Source: Micromussa lordhowensis (Eukaryota > Cnidaria > Anthozoa > Scleractinia > Lobophylliidae). Taken from it: a stretch of DNA of 64,000 bases. The position numbers and the translations under genes were made by a program. The first letter of the stretch is position 1. Each line of letters starts with the position of its first letter. Shown here one piece after another: positions 1 to 9,914 of the stretch. The notes beneath the pieces are model-generated. The model worked only from the letters and a program-made list of their open reading frames with translations, made no database searches and was not told where the DNA came from. The stretch is taken from the NCBI GenBank assembly GCA_964020085.1, contig OZ026596.1, positions 40,621,843 through 40,685,842 on the forward strand, given 5' to 3'.

Positions 1-1143
1 GGTCTGTCAAAATTAATCTACAATACGTCTGTACTCGTTATCCCTGAGCAACTTATTAAAGAAATTAACTCAATAATTTTTAATTTTATTTGGGATGAGA
101 AACCCCCTAAAATCAAGAAATCAACTATCATAGGTGAGAGAAAACACGGTGGACTTAAGATGACTGACTTTAATATCTTGAATAAAGCCTTAAAAGTCGC
201 GTGGATACCACGCATAAAATCCGAAAGCGTAGCATCCTGGAAAATCATCCCTAACGCAAATCTAGAGAGATATGGCGGATTACACTTCTTGACAATTTGT
301 AACTATGATATCGACACACTTCAGGTCGGTAATTTACCACCTTTTTATGTTGAAGTACTAAAACAATGGCAAATGACTAAAGATTTTAAAAGAAGTGAGA
401 CCACCCTCGCTCGTGAAGAGGTAATTTGGAATAATCGAATTTAATAGATGGAAACTCGGTATTCTACAAAAGCTGGTTTGATCAAAATGTGATACGAGTC
501 CAAGATTTCCTTCAAGAGGACGGTAATTTTCTGTCCTTTAAAAACTTTTGTTATCAATTCAAGCTTAAAACACCATTTACCCTCTACTTCGGTCTTATTA
601 ATTCTATATCAACTTCTTGGGGGTTAGTATCTGAAAATCCTCCTTCGCCATGCCTAGCAAGTGAGGAAAAAGAAGAGACTATTTCTACAAAACATGTGTA
701 TAACTTGCTGTTGAAGAAATTCTTTGTACCACCTACTGCTGAAGCTAAAATTTTAAGACATGGTTTCACTCCTGAAACCGTCCAAAAAGTGTATGAATTA
801 CCTTTCCAGATCAAGCATGACTTTAAAATAACAATGTTCCAATATAAAATTATACATAACATTCTTGCAACTAAAATGTCCCTTTTTAGAGCCAAGATCT
901 CTGATAACAATGTATGTCCTCAATGCTTAGCTGAGGCGCACTCCCTAAATCATATGTTCCTACGCTGTTCTTCCGTTATAGTTTTTTGGAAGACCTTCCA
1001 AAATTGGTGGACAATTAAAACGAAAGAGCAATTAACATTAACAAATAGTATGATTTTATACGGTGTTTTTGACAAAACAGAACATAGATACTCTTTGAAC
1101 TACGTGCTCTTAATTGCGAAATTTAAAGTTGTGATGTTCTGGT
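1..1143 (+). mobile_element. L1/Tx1-like LINE ORF2 C-terminal fragment
   Basis: Reading frame 1 is open from the window edge to 444, then the homologous frame continues from about 440 to 1143 after a one-base frameshift near 437. The product matches the region downstream of the RT core in the fuller LINE at 21087-24788: both carry the GGLxFL motif and later a cysteine cluster (CPQC at about 920) followed by a leucine-rich tail, as in the zf-RVT region of LINE ORF2 proteins. The RT and endonuclease parts lie outside the window. Similarity to the fuller copy stops near 1143, before the natural 3' UTR, so this copy is cut at its 3' end as well. It is a dead fragment and a cousin rather than a recent duplicate of the 21-kb element. 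Confidence 0.8.
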
Positions 1144-1175
1144 TCACGGCCGCGCGACAGGAGATCTGGGGCTAA

Positions 1176-3010
1176 TGCACTTGTGACGTCAGCAGGGGAA
1201 GCTGGTTTCTTAGCTTTTGAGGCGATCGTGTGTTCAGCTGGGTTTCATCTGAAATTTCTCGCCTTCAACTCCTGTGAAGTTTGATCCCAGCCACCGAACT
1301 CATTGAAACCTCCAAGAAATGGCATCAGACAATACAAATTAGGATTATTCGATTGAGTCAGAGGTCTCTGACTATCTGTTCTCTCCCGGAGAATAGCATC
1401 GAAGACATCGAAGTGACGCAAAGTAAAAGCAAGGAATCGAAAGTCTGTCAGAATGTGTCTGGATTAACTTGCTTTATATACCAATGAACCAATGGCTGAT
1501 GAAGAGTTATTAAAACAAGATGAAAGGAAAACCAAACAAGGAAAACCAAAAGTTGAAGCGAATGATGGTAAATGGACGCCTCGAACTGAAATAAGATGAA
1601 ATAAACACGGTGATTATTTTCATTCATGGCTTCGCTCATCGTGAATTAGAAATATCTCCAAGCAAAAGGAAGAGCTATAAAAATCTCCAAGATGCAGCCA
1701 ATATCCAGTGGCATCGATATATAAAAAAAATCAAATAACATTTGTTACAGCTTGAAATCAAATACTGAAAAGTACAAAAAACGGGACGCGCTAAGGTCAC
1801 GCTTTTGTTTATATCCTTTCGATCTTAATTTGCCGGTTTTCTGCTGACTTTGTTGTATGTGTTAATATATATGGTCCCGGAATATGGTAAACCCTACTTA
1901 GCGTCGTATTCAGAAGTTTGCTCGAAAATAAATTGAATAAAGAATTTCACACAAAGCTACAAGACAAACAAAGAACTCGCTCGCCTCGCTTGAGAAGCGA
2001 GTCTGGCAAGGAAAAATTTAGATTTTCCGATCAGATCAAGCATTCCTGCCTTTCAAATAACACCAATATGGATTACCAAAAATTCAATAATTACAAGTTG
2101 ACAATCAACCACTAAGAGCGAAAAAAACGATCTGAAAATAAACACAGTTTTCTAAATACCCGCCGGTTAAATAGCAAAGCGGCAACGTTACTTGCTTCAC
2201 GGTCTTTCGGATAAATAGATTTCACCTAATAAACCGCAGCTATAGTTTTTTTCGTCACAGGGTTCTGAGTACAATGATATTTATCTACTTCAAGGTATGG
2301 GATCTGAATATTTTGAAGCTGATCGTGATCGCAGCGCTTCACTTCGATTATTTATCTCGTGTCAACAAACAAGAAGACAACGACTGAATGAAATCAGAGC
2401 GGCTGACAACCAAAACACTGCGATATAACACAAGTTTTCAGTTTCGGCCAGACTGTATTCGCTAGTTCAAGGGAGATATGAGATGTAATCACAAGATCGA
2501 TAAAAAAATAACGCTACGATCATTAGTTAACAGTTTCATCAAGGCATATTCTTGAGAAACAGTTGGTTGAATAGGTTCCCACTTGGCCTGTTGTATTTTC
2601 ATGAAACGGTTGTTAAATCGCCAAAGGAAGGTATGTTGTGTACAAATATACATTTAGACGGATCCACCACATTACGGCAATTCGTAGCAACACACCTATA
2701 AGGCACTGTAGTAATTTTTTCCTCTGAACAATCCCTCTGTGACCTCTGATCTGCAGTATCTTCACTCTCACATCATCTCTCCAAGCTAAATGGCTTCCTC
2801 GGCTGACGTCACAGACCGACTCGCCCCATTCTCCATGTAACTCGGCCGTGAACCACAGTGGCGCGTATTTTTCGTATTTTAAAAATTCACAGAAAATCGA
2901 GGAAAAATCGTACGACTATAATTTTTTCACCAATGTGATCAGAACAAAAAGGACCTTTTTGGCGGCTAAGAAAAATTTTTGGGGTTAGGGGCACTTTAAG
3001 TATCATAGTG
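1176..3010. other. Non-coding interval without recognised genes
   Basis: No frame shows sustained coding potential or a familiar motif. The short ORFs at 1281-1487 and 1918-2115 have no recognisable domain. I see no tRNA, no clear inverted repeat and no array. It lies between the LINE fragment and the detached LINE tail and may be old degraded repeat or intergenic sequence. Confidence 0.5.
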
Positions 3011-3014
3011 TACT

Positions 3015-3196
3015 GTAAAAAAGTATTGTAATATATGTATTGTAAGTAGTGCATGTATATAGATTTTTTAAGTATAAGTGAGGTAACTAGCAGTTGTAGT
3101 ATAAGTTTAAATGTAAGTATAGTTATTTGTATTGTAAGTAGTGTAAGTGTTCGTCCTGTAACTAAAATTGTAAAATAAAAAAAAAAAAAAATAAAG
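3015..3196 (+). mobile_element. 5'-truncated LINE 3' UTR with poly-A tail
   Basis: The phrase ATGTATTGTAAGTAGTGC and the following GTAAGT-rich stretch, ending in AATAAAA and about 15 A, match the 3' UTR of the complete LINE at about 24935-25091. Only the 3' UTR is present, which is typical of 5' truncation during target-primed reverse transcription. It lies antisense to, and just downstream of, the minus-strand ORF at 3197-4120, so the apparent C-terminal extension of that ORF through a run of phenylalanines is only the poly-A tail read on the other strand. Confidence 0.75.
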
Positions 3197-4120
3197 TTCT
3201 TTTTGTCTAAATAAACAGTAAATAATGAAACATACTTAAAATGGCAGTTGTCTACATCACTACGCAGTGGCTTTACATCCCAACCCTTCCCCATAATACT
3301 GTCTAACACACTATAGCCCCCCACCAGAGAGAAAGGAATTCTGAAATTATTCATCTCCGAGAGACCGAAAATTGCCATGTCAGAGAAGGGATCAAAGGCG
3401 CCAAGACTGATAGGCTGTACAGGTCGAGTAGCATTAAGGGAAATACCACTCGACACAGCTTGACGCATTTGAGCCCCCAAAGCATGGCGACGTAGGTCTC
3501 TCAGATAATGAACATTTCCAAAATTCCTTTCCTGACACCCACAAACACGCGACTGGCCACGAAAAACACAGTGATTGACCTCACTAGACACATGAGACGA
3601 CATACTAAACTGGGAACTGCTACAAGGACAAACAAACAAACATTCAACAGTTACCTGAAAATTTTGCAAAACTGAAAGTATTTCCCCCCCCCTCACATGA
3701 ACAACGAACCCCTGAAACAAACAGCTTGCCATTGAATGTAGACTTGAACAGACGAGTGATAAGGATAGGAATAGTTAAAGATTCAACAAAACAAAGTGCC
3801 CCTATTTTAAAAACAGTTCCATCAGGTGAAATATAAACAGAAAATTCAAAGTCTCCAGATGCAGGGATGGCTGGTTGTGCTGTGGGAATAGCTGGTGGTG
3901 CTGTAGGGATGATCTCCTTTTCTGGTATTTCTTTACCTTCTCTATCTTTCCTCTCTTTCCTTTTCTTTTTCTTTTCCTGTTCTTCTTCCTGTGGCTTCCT
4001 CGTCGTCAGCTCTTCTGGTCCCACCTCAACCTCCAGATCTGTTCCCATGGAGACCCTTATCATACCCCTTATAGGGTCCACCTCTGTCACCAGGGCTTCT
4101 GTCTCCCCCATCCATAGCAT
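3197..4120 (-). pseudogene. Unrecognised ORF split by a poly-C frameshift
   Basis: Two minus-strand frames join into one apparent protein. The first (ATG at 4120, frame to 3644) has an acidic N-terminus, then a highly charged K/E/R stretch and a P/A-rich linker; the second takes over around 3700 and has several cysteines (CPC and CGC motifs) before reaching the LINE tail. The switch falls at a run of nine C at 3684-3692, a classic slippage site, so it could be a true frameshift mutation, an assembly error or, less likely, a short intron. I do not recognise the family. The long uninterrupted frames suggest former coding sequence. The plus-strand ORFs over 3867-4157 are mirror images of the charged segment. 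Confidence 0.45.
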
Positions 4121-5285
4121 GTCACCCTTGACAGTCTTTAAGATTTGTGGATTCTGAAGAGTAGATAAAATATTCCTTTTAAAAATAAGGCTTACTGTTT
4201 TGATGAAAAAATTCTAACCAAATTTATGAGTGAAGACTGGAATCTACTGTAGTGTTGCTACACGGCTCGATTAATCGTAATCACGGGAAACTTTCATTAT
4301 ATTTCGTGAAATTTGTGTCAATCAAAGTTGAAATAACGCTGAATAGTTGTTTTTATAGCATGTTACAATGTCTAGTACTCGTTTTCCTTAACCTTTCAAG
4401 TAAACACAAGGTGTGTTATTATAAAGTTCCTGTTTGATTTTCATTTAGACTCAAGAGCCAACAGTTGTCACGCGACGGGATCAGCGTTAAATCAAAGTTA
4501 AAATAACGGTGAATGGATGTTTTTATAACACTTTATAACGTGTAGCGCACGTTTTCCTTTTAAAGTAAACTCAAGGTTTGATTTTCATTTAGACTCGAGA
4601 GCCAACTGTAGTCAAGAAGAATCCGTCAAGAGGACGCGATCACGAGAGCCAACTGTAGTCAAGAAAGAACGCGATCGCGATCGATGGAAGTAAATGAAAC
4701 TACAAATTACGATTCATTTTAGTTACTTAAAAAAATAAACACGAAGCTCAATCTTACCTCGCTTGACAAAGCCACGCGTTTTCTTTTGCCACTTCCACTC
4801 ACAGCTGTGCGTACTCTGATCTGCGAGGCATCGCAAATCTTACGATCCCATTCTGACTTCCAGCCGTCAAAACTCACTGTTACTTCATCATCTCATTTAA
4901 AATCATGGTGCAACGACACCACACACCATCATCATCTACTGCCTCTGCTTTACAGCCTACTTGAAAATTCTTCAAAGCCATCTTTTGCTCGTGTTGTCGG
5001 TGTTCGCGCTTCAACTCGTTTGACCGATCAACTTAAAACCGGTTTTTTTCAGTGAAAGACGCGCATTTGGTTGCTATGATACTACGTAGTTCCAAGTCTC
5101 CCTCGCATTTGGTTGCTATGATACTATGCGGGTCCAAGTCTCCCTCGGCATCAATCGTGCTAAACTGCGCATATGTAGACTAATCTATGCATACAAAATG
5201 AATTACACACTTTGACCGTGTTGAAGTCCTAATGTTCTTCTCACTCGCCTTATTCTTCGTGCAGAGACTGTGATGTTACAGCGTG
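4121..5285. other. Non-coding interval with two small duplications
   Basis: No gene is seen. Two local duplications are visible. A stretch starting AATCAAAGTT at about 4321 recurs at about 4491 (period about 171 bp), with the phrase GAGAGCCAACTGTAGTCAAGAA repeated nearby at about 4600 and 4644. A 41-bp unit starting GCATTTGGTTGCTATGATAC is present twice at 5065-5145. The ORF at 4786-5055 has no recognisable domain. Confidence 0.5.
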
Positions 5286-5570
5286 CTAATAAAATGCTTG
5301 AAGTTCTTCCGGAGAAAGTTCATCGTTTTTCTTCATTTCTTCGTCAATCACATCAAAGTGTCGAATGAGAAGTTTCGGATTTCGTCCTTTGCGTGCGCGG
5401 TCATGAAGATCTCCTGTTCGTTTAAACCTCGAAAGAAAAAGACTTAGGGCTGGTCTGGACGTGATTATACCGTCCTCTTCAGTCAATTTCCAGGCTATTT
5501 GGCTAATGTTAATCCCCAACAAATGCAAGTTAACTATTCGTTTTCTCGCATAAAATGATAACTTCCCCAT
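5286..5570 (-). pseudogene. Tc1-like transposase N-terminal HTH fragment
   Basis: The 94-residue ORF begins MGKLSFYARKRIV and contains a paired-type helix-turn-helix layout, with the GxNISQIAWKL helix region and a basic DRARKGR tail that resembles the N-terminal DNA-binding half of Tc1/mariner transposases. It stops before any DDE catalytic region, and nothing resembling one follows downstream on the minus strand, so this is a truncated remnant. The GAACGCGTTC cluster lies directly upstream of its ATG. It could instead be another HTH-type DNA-binding transposon protein. Confidence 0.6.
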
Positions 5571-5606
5571 TTTTTCGAAAAGCTCGTCCTCAGGGCAGAA
5601 TATGCG

Positions 5607-5763
5607 AGAACGCGTTCTACTGAAATTTCTGAAGAAAATTCAGAACGCGTTCTTGCGTTCCAAGCGTTCTGAAATTTTCCTTAGAACGCGTTCTATTTTG
5701 CGTTCCAGAACGCCAAGGGAACGCTAAAGGAACGCTAATTGGAACGCTCCAAGAACGCGTTCA
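5607..5763. repeat. Cluster of AGAACGCGTTCT palindromes
   Basis: The 12-bp palindrome AGAACGCGTTCT occurs exactly at 5607-5618, 5642-5653 and 5683-5694, with an 11/12 match at 5752-5763. About seven further GAACGC or GCGTTC half-sites lie between them on both strands. It sits just upstream of the Tc1-like ORF start at 5570 (minus strand). A subterminal transposase-binding array or a regulatory site cluster would fit; the function is inference. Confidence 0.6.
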
Positions 5764-6094
5764 GTGCCGATTTTTCTGTTAGGTTACTTCTGTCCGGTAC
5801 TGTATGTTTCAAACATAGTTTTATTTGAAACTTGGAAATATTTCAAGTCCTTATTACTGTCGCTTTCAGGCAAAGGACAATTTCCATAGTAGTTGTAGTT
5901 GTAAACCTTCGTACATGTTTTGCAGTTGCCATTAAATGATGCGGCCACGTTCCTTAACTGGTGTACACTATTGGAAAAGAAGGCCGGTTGCGTATGGTAA
6001 TGTTGGAGCCGCAACACGTTAATTTGCTCGGTAACAAAACAATCGGCTTAAACGCATCTTTTTCTGGCGATTTATAGAAGGGCTCCATCTCATC

Positions 6095-6361
6095 TTAGCT
6101 CTCTAGAAGCTCTGGATAATTCTTCGTTAACCAAAGTGATACAGTTTTACAATCCTCCGCGGTAGAATTTAAGTCTTCAGCCTCTTCACTTTTCGACTTG
6201 GTCAGGGATCCGCCAATTCGAATTTTTGTGTTGTCCTCAACCGTGCGTTCACTAACATACTTTGCAATCAATGACCATCTTAAAGGAGTTTTCTCTGGGA
6301 AATGATCTAAACCAAAAATGAGTGCTTTCAACTGAGAAAAACTCAATACTTTTTCCTTCAT
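6095..6361 (-). CDS. Small hypothetical ORF
   Basis: An 88-residue ORF beginning MKEKVLSFSQLKALIFGLD, with a mixed amphipathic and charged composition and a terminal SLWLTKNYPEL segment. I do not recognise it. It faces away from the DUF3987-like gene that starts at 6993 and could be an exon or a companion ORF of that element, or chance. The ORF at 5784-6017 on the same strand is even less convincing. Confidence 0.2.
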   Translation of the reverse strand: MKEKVLSFSQLKALIFGLDHFPEKTPLRWSLIAKYVSERTVEDNTKIRIGGSLTKSKSEEAEDLNSTAEDCKTVSLWLTKNYPELLES

Positions 6362-6499
6362 CTCAACTGATGTTCACATGAGAACCAACTGCATATGACA
6401 CAAGCGTTGCACATCAATTAAACTTTTAAACTTTTTCGGTGATTTCAAGTGAGACCGGAGGCCTGATTTCTCTGGAGCGATACAATTAATTTATCAATA

Positions 6500-6735
6500 A
6501 CTCCGATTTTAACACTAATTAATTGCCTTTTGCCGAAATGGTAAAGAACGCCCGCCACCGCAGTTATTACCGCTTGAATCGGTGCAAAATGTTAAAAGAA
6601 CATTGACATGGGAAAAAAGTTCTCACGCATCAATTTCAATAAACCCGATTTAAACATTAATTAAATTGCCTTTTCGGCAAAATGGTAAAGAACGCCCGCC
6701 ACTGCAGTTGTTAACAGTTTAATCAGTACGAAACA
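6500..6735. repeat. 144-bp tandem duplication
   Basis: The segment containing GGTAAAGAACGCCCGCCAC occurs at 6540 and again at 6684, with flanking sequence (TTAATTAATTGCCTTTTGCC) also repeated. The two copies differ at several positions, so the duplication is not recent. It lies just upstream of the first DUF3987-like gene. Confidence 0.6.
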
Positions 6736-6992
6736 ATAAAACAACGTATAACACTGATGTGTGACAAAAGTTATGAAGCAGTACTTTCATTTGCTTGTTT
6801 ACCCCCACTAATAGAAGTTTATTCGGCACAGAGGGATTCTTTTGATGTTTTATTCGCTCCCGATTTGTATTACCGCATGATATCTTTTGAAGGGATGTCC
6901 GTGCGGTATAACAACAAAGCATGCAATATGCTACAAAATTCATGATTTATTTGCATTTTCAAGTCATTTCTCTCAAAAGCTCATGTGTCACA

Positions 6993-7950
6993 ATGTCGTT
7001 CACTAAGTTAAACCGCACTCAGTTACCATCCTTAATAGCCATAGAAAATAGGATAACTCAAGTTCAAAATGCACGATTTGACTGGGCAACAGTGTGTTCA
7101 AGTGAGATGCTGACATTTCTGGAAAGCCATGCAAAATCTATTGGAGTTGCCAAAGAGTGCTTATTCTTCCCTCTGTTGACAGCCGTAGCTTCACTTATGG
7201 GGACTTCTACTTGCATAGAAATCAACAAGAAATGGAAAGACCCCACACTGTTGTGGTTCGTCATTGCCTCAAAAAAAGGCACAAACAAGTCAGGCGCTCT
7301 TAACTTGTTGTCAGGTGCCTTACGGGAAATTGAAGAAATGTTGGCGGAAAGTCATGATGACAACAATGAAGAAGAAACACAACCACAGCTCCTCATTGAT
7401 CACTTTTCTTTTGAAGAACTGTTTCACGTAATGTCAAGGAATACTAACAAGATCCTTGCGCTGTACGTTTTACAGCCTCCTCGATCTCTTCAAGCCTAAC
7501 GGATGCTCGCACGACAGGAAAACACTATTGAAGTTATACAATGGTGGAAAATGGCACGTAATTTCCGAAGCGTTCAAGGCAAAATGCACAACACAAGCTT
7601 CAACATCTCTGAATTTATTCAGCCATATTATGTTGTAGAACTCCTTCACCGGGATGATCATGACGTTTTCAACGACCGACAACTTTTCGATGTTCCACCA
7701 GAAATTGAAGTCAACTACCGCGATCTTGAAACTGCACTGCCCGCTAACCTGCCCTCATTTAAGGATGTCTTCCTACGCGTCATCGATTTACACGAATCAC
7801 CGAAGGCGTACATTTTTGGTGAAGACGCCATGAAGTCCTTTATCGAGTACCACGATGCGCTGAACAAAGGAAGAAGTCAACACTCGACAACAACATGCGG
7901 GGCGTGCTTTCAAAGGCCAAAGGTCTTTACGTATACGTTGCGCTGGCTCC
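6993..7950 (+). pseudogene. DUF3987-type P-loop ATPase, copy 1 (decayed)
   Basis: I chose the ATG at 6993; an earlier in-frame ATG exists at 6921. The layout follows DUF3987 proteins, predicted primase/helicase-like P-loop ATPases best known from phages and plasmids: an N-terminal helix, a hydrophobic FPLLTAVASLMG helix, a P-loop region, then a SFNISEFIQP motif followed by a DRQLF segment, which matches the conserved QP and R-F strands. The P-loop (residues 92-100, ASKKGTNKS) lacks the canonical glycines. The homologous frame shifts near 7462 (to a frame holding KTLLKLYNGG), back near 7570, and again near 7885, where the frame with MRGVLSKAKGLYV takes over. Similarity ends at a short tandem repeat near 7950. 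Copy 2 at 9915 is a clearly different sequence, not a duplicate of this one. Confidence 0.65.
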
Positions 7951-7951
7951 G

Positions 7952-8050
7952 CGGCTCGCCAGTCGTTTTGAATGTCAAAAGATCGAGTGGCCCGGCGGCT
8001 CGCCAGTCGTTTTGAATGTCGAAAGATCAAGCGGCTCGCCAGTTGTCTTC
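7952..8050. repeat. Short tandem repeat (about 44 bp, 2.5 copies)
   Basis: CGGCTCGCCAGTCGTTTTGA occurs twice with a similar AATGTCRAAAGATC tail, and a third partial copy follows. The array replaces the C-terminal part of DUF3987 copy 1. Confidence 0.65.
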
Positions 8051-8441
8051 GCTCTATTAAAATGATGAAATTCTGATTCCAAAGACCAAATTAAGTTCCT
8101 TTCGTTTTGTTTACCCACCAACGATTTCCTTGCGAATTGCAAATTCTTGTGTCGCCATTTTGTTTATTTTACTAGTGCCAGACTCTCCCTGATCATTTTA
8201 TGAATTCGTGTCCAGGATTGCGCTTCTTTACGGACCAGTTACCCTTTGGATCAAAAAAAGGTTTCACATCGACCAACTAGTAAATGATCAAAATTTTATT
8301 GATTCACTACACGCTGTCACAAGGAGACAGTTTCTCATTACACAAGATAACAGTAACAGAACTAAAAAAATGGTTTTTATGACGAAATAAATACAGTCCA
8401 ACTATCATGAAACATGCAGCCGCTATTAATTTGTGACAACC

Positions 8442-9473
8442 TTAGTTGGGATTATACAAACTTTTAACATTATTAAAAAATGTGGCAAATAAGTCCTTGT
8501 CCTTATTAACATGCTGCCACATGAATTCGGCAAGGTAAGTAGAGTATTTATCCTTTCTCGTACCGAATACAGGCAAACTCACTTTCATGTGCCGCCAGTG
8601 TCCTTCAATATTGTTGTATTGAATCCGTCTTCATTAACAAACTCCTTTGATTGGTTCACAGTTTGATGGAAGTATCCATTTTTCTCCAAGTTGCGATATG
8701 ATTTCCAGCAGTCCGAAACGATTACTGTTCCCGGTTCAATCCACTGCTTTATGATAGGCAATAGTGTTGCCTCACTCCTATCTTCCACTGCGACCAAAAA
8801 GCTTCTCCTTGAATCCTCTTCTATTCCTCCGAACACCCACTGTCCTTCTACTCTGTGTCCTCTGTGATATTTCCACTTTCCTACTTTGCTCTCATCAATT
8901 TGAACCGCTTTGCCTTCACCGCCTATCTTTTCGCTTCTTTGCTGAATTGTTACTTTGCATGTTTCTCAACAATACATACCCCAGTCAACGGCTGTGTTGG
9001 GATTAATGTGGAGTTGTTTCTTTATCTGCTCTTGCGTTAGTCTTTCAGTCCACCAGTACGTAAACTTTAGAACTTCTTCCACGGTCAGATTACTATGTTC
9101 AAACCAGCTTCCCTTTCGGATACTGACATTACTTTTATGGCGTGTCATTCGCGCGTTTCCTGCATTCCCATCTGTATCCGACCGACCTGTCCGTACAGCC
9201 TACCAGCTCCATTTCTTCATTGCAAATCGGACATGTTCGCTTAGAGGCTATCAAACCTTCATCCATTAACCATCGGTTTAAAATTTCTCTGTTACAGAGT
9301 ACTTTGTCTTTCAGTTCATCGTAAGTCCAATGAAGTGTCTTTGCACCCTTTTTTCGCTGGTAGCTTCCGACTCCCCTTGAACACTGAGTTCCACACTCTT
9401 TTGTTTTCATACTATAACCTGCCTGAACGCCAATAGTTCGATACACTTTCCCATTGCATCCACAGCTCAACAT
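8442..9473 (-). pseudogene. Merlin-family (ISXO2/IS1016-like) transposase, broken
   Basis: Minus-strand frames give an N-terminal region with a zinc ribbon (CPIC at about 9230, then WECRK), the KGSWF segment typical of the family, and a DDE/ISXO2-like catalytic core: first Asp in QIDESKVGKWKY (about 8895), second in VSDCWKSYRNL, and the Glu in NNIEGHWRHMK (about 8605). Stop at 8442. Defects: a frameshift near 9155, a TGA in the frame at about 8963 (fitting CGA to TGA decay) and a one-base loss near 8617 between the second Asp and the Glu. Family function: cut-and-paste transposition with 8-9 bp target duplications. I could not define terminal inverted repeats. It lies opposite in strand and between two DUF3987-like genes. 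Confidence 0.85.
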
Positions 9474-9914
9474 TTTCGTCTCAACGCTCCTGTAATTTCA
9501 AATTTGAGGGTAAATTCAGTTGATTTACTCTGAGTAACTCGATGTGTCATTGCAAAACATTACTTTGACAACGCATTAACATTACAAAACGTTTCGCTAA
9601 TTATTAATCACTACTTTGAAAACGCTTCATAGACAAATCAATGTCTCACCTTTGGATTGGGTCATTATAAGTAAACGTAAATCATGTATGTTGTTTACAC
9701 CTGCACAGAAACGCACAGCAGAATTATACCCGCGCGCCTTTTATTGATCGACAAAAAGTATGCTTTTGTTTTATGTAGAAAACCCCTTTGTGGCTTATGC
9801 CGACTACATGCAATTAAAACATCTCAATGGACCACCAATCGTTTTTCCTTTCATTATCAACACTGCTATCCACTTTACTCGTTCATTCCATCGTCTTACT
9901 CGTGAACGAGCAAC

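Noticed and set aside
2887..3196. C-terminal 100 residues of the minus-strand ORF with a poly-Phe run
   Set aside because: This part is the LINE poly-A tail and 3' UTR read in antisense, so the real coding remnant ends at about 3197.
3867..4157. Two plus-strand Ser/Phe-rich ORFs
   Set aside because: They are antisense shadows of the charged K/E-rich segment of the minus-strand ORF.
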